Source: Candidatus Methylomirabilota bacterium
GTDB taxonomy: Bacteria > Methylomirabilota > Methylomirabilia > Methylomirabilales > JACQHM01
Assembly: GCA_016199025.1 (NCBI GenBank)
Contig: JACQHM010000040.1
Location: forward strand, 1 to 9,428
Direction: 5' to 3'
Length of the DNA stretch: 9,428 bases
Shown piece by piece: positions 6,323 to 9,428 of the stretch. The translations under genes were made by a program, and so were the position numbers. The stretch's first letter is position 1; every line of letters starts with the position of its first letter. A model generated the notes under the pieces. It saw nothing but the letters and a program-made list of their open reading frames with translations. It was not told the origin of the DNA and made no database searches.

Positions 6323-6759
6323 GTCCCATCTCGTCTCACGGGGAAGCCTGTCTGGGATACCTCCGGGAAGGGTATGCGGCTTGGCAGAACCCCAGAGGGA
6401 CGGGCTGGGCCTTCGCCGTCCGGGTGGAGCACCGCCTGGGGCTCTCTCTAGAGGAGGGGATTGCCTGCTTCGATCGCCTCACTCAACTCGGCTTGATCCA
6501 GCCCTATCCAGGGCCAAATCTGATGGGGACCTATCGCCTAACCCTCAAAGGTGTTGCCTTCATGGAAATGCTCCCTTGGCTCGAGGAGGCCGCCCGATCC
6601 CTCTTCTCCGTCATCGATGCCGATCCAGACCTTGGAGACGAGGAGAAGGAACAGGCCAGAGCAGGCTTGTGGTCGGAGGCCCTAGAAGCGGCGTTCACCC
6701 TGAGCCTCGGGTGGGCTATTGAGCACCTGCCTGATCTCTGGAAGGAACGGAAGCGGTAG
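6319..6759 (+). CDS. Small uncharacterised protein, winged-helix-like
   Basis: A 146-residue soluble protein whose ATG overlaps the stop of the aldo/keto reductase (ATGA), implying translational coupling. I do not recognise a named family. Residues 35-84 (VEHRLGLSLEEGIACFDRLT, QLGLIQPY, then GTYRLTLKG) have the helix-helix-strand wing rhythm of a winged helix-turn-helix, with 'LTQLGLI … YRLTLKG' typical of MarR/PadR-like wings. The rest (90-146) is an acidic, helical tail (EEAARSLFSVIDADPDLGDE, AGLWSEALEAAF). It could be a regulator of the operon or a structural accessory protein; the DNA-binding role is an inference from pattern only. No membrane segment or signal peptide. The codon pattern resembles that of its neighbours, which supports a real gene. 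Confidence 0.78.
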   Translation: MSPISSHGEACLGYLREGYAAWQNPRGTGWAFAVRVEHRLGLSLEEGIACFDRLTQLGLIQPYPGPNLMGTYRLTLKGVAFMEMLPWLEEAARSLFSVIDADPDLGDEEKEQARAGLWSEALEAAFTLSLGWAIEHLPDLWKERKR

Positions 6760-6770
6760 ATGAGGGCAAC

Positions 6771-6860
6771 AAGGTAAGCATTCCTGGACCGGAAGGTCCC
6801 AAAAAAAGAGAAAAGTCTAAAGGGGACAAGATTCGGCGAAGGTTAGGAAGTGCTTACCTT
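6771..6860. repeat. Nested inverted repeat between convergent genes
   Basis: AAGGTAAGCATTCC (6771-6784) pairs with GGAAGTGCTTACCTT (6846-6860), with a single bulged base. Inside lies a second hairpin, GGACC-GGAA-GGTCC (6786-6799), followed by CAAAAAAAG. The element lies between the end of the winged-helix-like gene (plus) and the end of the zinc-ribbon gene (minus), whose last codons form the right arm. On neither strand does a T-run follow the hairpin, so ordinary intrinsic termination is not well supported, but the fold could protect or separate the two convergent 3' ends. Confidence 0.5.
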
Positions 6861-7037
6861 CCCTGATGTCTCTCGTGTCCGAAGAAGGGGAATAGGCTCC
6901 CACCGGCTGGCCTCCCAATACCCGCACTTGAAGCATCGCCAGGTCTTTCTCGTCTTGAGGAGCCGATGGTGCCCGAAGCGTGCTTTCTCTTGCCGCCCGA
7001 AAAGCGGCGTCCTATCGTGGGGACAAACCTTGGTCAC
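6843..7037 (-). CDS. Small zinc-ribbon-like protein
   Basis: A 64-residue basic protein read from GTG 7037-7035, preceded by AAGGAGG nine bases upstream and by a good promoter at 7124-7096, which together support a real gene. Residues VCPHD (4-8) and WRCFKCGYWE (33-42) supply Cys5, His7, Cys35 and Cys38, arranged like a zinc ribbon with one CXXC knuckle and a C-P-H first half. Between them lies a basic loop (FGHHRLLKTRKT) with two further histidines. The C-terminal 20 residues look disordered. Proteins of this size usually bind nucleic acid or a partner protein, but I do not recognise the family and assign no function. It stands alone on the minus strand, facing away from the lipoprotein gene. 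Metal binding is inferred from Cys/His spacing only. Confidence 0.65.
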   Translation of the reverse strand: MTKVCPHDRTPLFGRQEKARFGHHRLLKTRKTWRCFKCGYWEASRWEPIPLLRTRETSGKVSTS

Positions 7038-7095
7038 TCCTGTCAGCCTCCTTTTCTTAAAGAAGGGTTAGGGCTGGTATTTCTGTGTCATTTTA

Positions 7096-7124
7096 AGGAT
7101 ACCTGATGGCGAAGCTTGTGTCAA
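7096..7124 (-). promoter_or_regulatory. Sigma70-type promoter of the zinc-ribbon gene
   Basis: On the minus strand, a perfect TTGACA (7124-7119) and TATCCT (7101-7096) are spaced by 17 bases. Transcription would begin near 7090, about 50 bases before the GTG start at 7037. The -35 box lies within the short palindrome CTTG-TGT-CAAG (7115-7125), a possible operator. Confidence 0.65.
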
Positions 7125-7156
7125 GTTTCACGAAGTGAGGATCGATTTCATTTGTG

Positions 7157-7185
7157 TTGCGAGGGCATGCCGTTTGCAGTACACT
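7157..7185 (+). promoter_or_regulatory. Weak candidate promoter for the lipoprotein gene
   Basis: TTGCGA (7157-7162) and TACACT (7180-7185) are 17 bases apart and each matches consensus at four of six positions. It lies about 55 bases upstream of the lipoprotein ATG and diverges from the zinc-ribbon promoter. An overlapping TATGCT at 7185-7190 is an alternative -10 box. Confidence 0.35.
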
Positions 7186-7239
7186 ATGCTTTGTTGATCG
7201 AGAGGTCCGACGAGGGAGGTCTGAGAAAGGAGGGCTTCG

Positions 7240-7539
7240 ATGAAGAGGATGATAGTGTTCATGTTGCTGGGACTCCTGGTGCTCTTCTCGGGCTGTGCCA
7301 CCACTCAGTCCCAGGGAGGGCTCGCCGCTATGCCCACCACGACCACGGCCGGGGAGGTCAACCCCGGTACCCTGGGACATCCCTTCAGGTACGCAGCCTT
7401 CTTGCTCCATCCTGTAGGGGTGGTCACGGACTACCTCCTCTTCAGGCCGGCGATGTTCTTTGTCTCCAGGGCTCCGGGGGTCTTCGGCTATACCCCGGAC
7501 GACGCTGAGGCTTACGCCAAACACGTGGGGAGTCAGTAA
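7240..7539 (+). CDS. Small predicted lipoprotein
   Basis: A 99-residue protein with a classic lipoprotein leader: MKRM, a hydrophobic core (IVFMLLGLLVLF), and a lipobox ending FSGC, so Cys19 would be lipidated after signal peptidase II cleavage. Phe at the -3 position is less usual than Leu but tolerated. Residue +2 is Ala, consistent with sorting to the outer membrane if the host is Gram-negative. The mature part has a Thr-rich linker (MPTTTTAGEVNPG) followed by a moderately hydrophobic region (FRYAAFLLHPVGVVTDYLLF, residues 49-68) and a polar tail. An AAAGGAGGG Shine-Dalgarno sits upstream of the ATG. It resembles small lipoproteins of unknown function that sit near envelope genes. It lies 36 bases before a J-domain gene on the same strand and may be co-transcribed with it. 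Confidence 0.8.
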   Translation: MKRMIVFMLLGLLVLFSGCATTQSQGGLAAMPTTTTAGEVNPGTLGHPFRYAAFLLHPVGVVTDYLLFRPAMFFVSRAPGVFGYTPDDAEAYAKHVGSQ

Positions 7540-7575
7540 CTTTTGCCTTTTGCCTTATGAGGCAGGTGGTCTACC

Positions 7576-8400
7576 ATGGCTCGGCCAGTCGGCGCTGAGA
7601 AGGACTACTACGCCATCCTTGGTGTTGGAGAGACGGCAAAGGCGGAGGAGATCAAACGGACCTACCGTCGCCTGGCCCTCCAGTACCATCCTGACCGGAA
7701 CCCCGGTGATGAAAAGGCGGAGGAGCGGTTCAAAGAAGTCACGGAGGCCTATGGGGTCCTGATCGACGAGGAGAAGAGGCGGCAGTATGACCGCCTCCGA
7801 AAGGAAAGGGAGTGGCGGCCTTCCGATCAAGGGTACACCCCCGAGGAGATCTTCCGGGACCTCTTCACGAGCCGGGAAGCCGCCTCCATCTTTGCTGAGC
7901 TCCAGCGCGAATTCAAACGATCGGGTCTCCGCTTCGACGAAGCCTTCGTGGACCACCTCTTCTTTGGGGGCCGGGGTTTTGTCTTCGGCGTCGCCTTCTT
8001 CAGCTTCCCCTTCCGTTTGTCCCGGTCATTCTCACCCAAGGCTGGCCCAAGGATCGATGTCGGCTCGGAGGGCAGGCCAAGTCTGGGTGAAAGGCTGAAG
8101 GGCCTCTTCAGTGAAGCTCGGGCCTTGGCCAAGACCCTCCTCAACCCCGAGGGGGCCCGGTCCCTCGCTGGTGGGAAACACTTGGACTTTTACGACGAGC
8201 TCCCCCTGACCAGGTGGGAGGCGGAGTCGGGGACGAGGAAGCGGATCGTCATAAGGCGGGAGGGGAAGGTCGAGGAGGTCGTGGTGAGGGTCCCGGCGGG
8301 GGTGAAGTCCGGGACGAAGCTTCGACTGAAAGGGAAGGGGCTGAATGACGGGCGGGGAAGGGCCGGCAATCTCTACCTCGCGGTCAAGATCGAATCTTGA
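7576..8400 (+). CDS. DnaJ-like co-chaperone (J domain plus a DnaJ C-terminal-type domain, no zinc finger)
   Basis: A 274-residue protein starting at an ATG preceded by AGGTGG. The J domain spans about 9-76: DYYAILGV, then the invariant HPD (38-40) in LQYHPDRNPGDE, and RRQYDRLR at its end. The HPD is needed to stimulate Hsp70/DnaK ATPase. The Gly/Phe linker and the four CXXCXGXG zinc motifs of DnaJ are absent. Instead there is an acidic/amphipathic segment (EEIFRDLF, 90-97) and an unusual Phe/Gly-rich stretch (GGRGFVFGVAFFSFPFRL, 131-148) that could be a membrane- or client-binding patch. The C-terminus (about 216-274) matches the second substrate-binding subdomain of DnaJ/CbpA: VVVRVPAGVKSGTKLRLKGK … GNLYLAVKI. 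It is therefore a class II/III-like co-chaperone with a shortened client-binding region. It converges on the receiver-PAS gene with a 13-base gap. Confidence 0.88.
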   Translation: MARPVGAEKDYYAILGVGETAKAEEIKRTYRRLALQYHPDRNPGDEKAEERFKEVTEAYGVLIDEEKRRQYDRLRKEREWRPSDQGYTPEEIFRDLFTSREAASIFAELQREFKRSGLRFDEAFVDHLFFGGRGFVFGVAFFSFPFRLSRSFSPKAGPRIDVGSEGRPSLGERLKGLFSEARALAKTLLNPEGARSLAGGKHLDFYDELPLTRWEAESGTRKRIVIRREGKVEEVVVRVPAGVKSGTKLRLKGKGLNDGRGRAGNLYLAVKIES

Positions 8401-8413
8401 TGGGATTTGTGCA

Positions 8414-9235
8414 TCATCCTGGCTGGATGTGGCCCACCATCTCCAACAGGACGAGGAGACCTGCCTCGTCCGCCCTCCCTCGGATACTGCTGAAGCTGAG
8501 CTTCAGCCGTCTTCCATCATTCTCCGTGACGAGGAACCTCTTCTCCGGCTCGCGGGCAGCGAGAAGGTGTTTCACGATCCCTTCGACCTCCGCCCGGGCC
8601 TGGGCATCGAAGGCGGAAGCGAGCCGGGTCCCGATGAGGTCCTTTTCGTTCTTCTCCAGCATCTGAAGGGCCGACGGGTTGGCATAGACGATCCTTCCTT
8701 CCTCATCGGCCTCCAAGACCCCTTCGCTCATATTCCAAAGTAACAGCTCGTGGTGACGTTTCCAGGCGAGGAGTTCGGTGACAAGCTGCCTGGGGCGGAA
8801 GCCCTCATAGCCGAAGACCGCCTGATGCAGGGGGGCATTTCGACCGTTTGCCTCCAGGTGTCGGAGGGCGGCCAGGATATTTTCGACCACCAGGTCCAAG
8901 GGCCCCTTGGCGACATACGCATCGACCTCCAGGTCTGGCATCCCTGTGATGTCCCGGGCCGCCAGCCCCGAGAAAACGATAATGGGAGCCTCATGAAAGC
9001 GAGGATCCTCCCGGAGGTAACGGCATAGCCGGACACCATCCACCATGGGCTTGATGAGATCCAGGAGGATGAAGTCCGGCGGCTCCATCTCGACCTGCTC
9101 CAAGGCCTGGAGTCCGTCCATAGCCTTTCTCACCCGGTAGCCTTGCTGCTCCAGAAGCTCACCTAACGCCTCCCGAAAGAAGCGATCGTTATCGACGACA
9201 AGGACGCTCTTCAGAGCCGTCGAAACCCTCATCAT
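8414..9235 (-). CDS. Response regulator with receiver and PAS domains
   Basis: A 273-residue cytosolic signalling protein. The receiver domain (about 9-128) is complete: acidic pocket Asp15 and Asp17 in VLVVDNDRFF, phospho-acceptor Asp59 in FILLDLIKPMVDG, Ser89 in IVFSGL and Lys110 in YVAKGPL. A linker helix (FRPRQLVTELLAWKRHHELL) leads into a PAS domain (about 165-265): MSEGVLEADEEGRIVYANPS, then ALQMLEKNEKDLIGT and a closing FSSIRGRADEAGLLVLLEMV. There is no DNA-binding, kinase, GGDEF or HD output, so it probably acts by protein-protein contact or as a relay within a larger pathway. The ATG at 9235 (followed by a second ATG) has GGAAGGAAG upstream and overlaps the preceding gene's stop by four bases, so the two receiver proteins are translationally coupled. 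The 3' end faces the J-domain gene. Confidence 0.92.
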   Translation of the reverse strand: MMRVSTALKSVLVVDNDRFFREALGELLEQQGYRVRKAMDGLQALEQVEMEPPDFILLDLIKPMVDGVRLCRYLREDPRFHEAPIIVFSGLAARDITGMPDLEVDAYVAKGPLDLVVENILAALRHLEANGRNAPLHQAVFGYEGFRPRQLVTELLAWKRHHELLLWNMSEGVLEADEEGRIVYANPSALQMLEKNEKDLIGTRLASAFDAQARAEVEGIVKHLLAAREPEKRFLVTENDGRRLKLSFSSIRGRADEAGLLVLLEMVGHIQPG

Positions 9236-9428
9236 CTTCCTTCCCCTTGGTCTTGATGCAGGAGGTACCCAATCACCTTCTCTAACCTCGGCCCGAGCTT
9301 GTCGGGACGGCTGTCCGTGCCCTTGTTCAAATAGAGGGCGGGCTGACAGCGGGCGATGAGCCGTCGGAGGGTGTCGTCGCAGCGGACGGCGGAGAGGAAG
9401 AGGACCGGGGTCGGCTTCGCCTGGAATC
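9232..9428 (-). CDS. C-terminal end of a receiver-domain protein (enters from right edge)
   Basis: The last 64 residues of a gene entering from the right edge and ending at TGA 9234-9232. The text TPVLFLSAVRCDDTLRRLIA … ALYLNKGTDSRPDKLGPRLE matches the last two strands and helices of a receiver domain. LFLSA carries the conserved Ser, and LNKGT carries the conserved Lys that contacts the phosphoryl group, followed by the final helix. The phospho-acceptor Asp and any N-terminal domain lie outside the window. The stop overlaps the start of the receiver-PAS gene (ATGA), so the two form an operon. With the receiver ending almost at the C-terminus there is no output domain after it; an N-terminal partner domain is possible but not visible. 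Confidence 0.75.
   Translation of the reverse strand, partial: FQAKPTPVLFLSAVRCDDTLRRLIARCQPALYLNKGTDSRPDKLGPRLEKVIGYLLHQDQGEGR

Noticed and set aside
6786..6810. Intrinsic terminator after the winged-helix-like gene
   Set aside because: The hairpin is followed by an A-run on the plus strand; on the minus strand the T-run precedes the hairpin. Neither order gives a standard terminator.

Overview
This is a GC-rich bacterial window. The purine-rich Shine-Dalgarno sequences, sigma70-like promoters and a predicted lipoprotein suggest a Gram-negative environmental lineage. The general style recalls NC10, Rokubacteria or deltaproteobacterial genomes, but no rRNA or marker gene is present and I do not assign a taxon.

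Layout. (1) Positions 1-1138, minus strand: the N-terminal 379 residues of an SNF2/RapA-like helicase that runs off the left edge, with a near-consensus promoter at 1168-1196. (2) 1321-1860: a BrnT-type toxin and its antitoxin on the minus strand. A G/C-run palindrome starts one base beyond the antitoxin stop codon. (3) 2078 to about 3990: a graveyard of broken genes that looks less GC-rich than its flanks. It holds a 5'-truncated PKD-type surface protein, a BNR/sialidase-like protein missing its 5' part and carrying a one-base frameshift, a plus-strand C-terminal fragment, and a DUF2442-like gene with two in-frame TGA codons where Trp is expected. A 24-bp inverted repeat (3044-3067 / 3121-3144) sits where the first two remnants meet. 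(4) 4109-6759, plus strand: a consensus promoter followed by a tight three-gene operon: an Ldh-family (malate/lactate/sulfolactate-type) dehydrogenase, an aldo/keto reductase and a small winged-helix-like protein. (5) 6771-7124: a nested inverted repeat and a 64-residue zinc-ribbon-like gene on the minus strand with its own good promoter. (6) 7240-8400, plus strand: a small lipoprotein and a J-domain protein without a zinc finger. (7) 8414-9428, minus strand: a receiver-PAS protein translationally coupled to the C-terminus of another receiver protein that enters from the right edge.

How the genes work together. The Ldh/AKR pair implies a shared NAD(P)H-dependent interconversion of a hydroxy/keto compound, with the substrate unknown. 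The coupled third gene could be a regulator or accessory factor. The right end is the downstream part of a phosphorelay or two-component operon. I found no complete, clearly new multi-gene system. The points most worth checking are the decayed block with its inverted repeat, the double-TGA DUF2442 gene, and the orphan zinc-ribbon gene.
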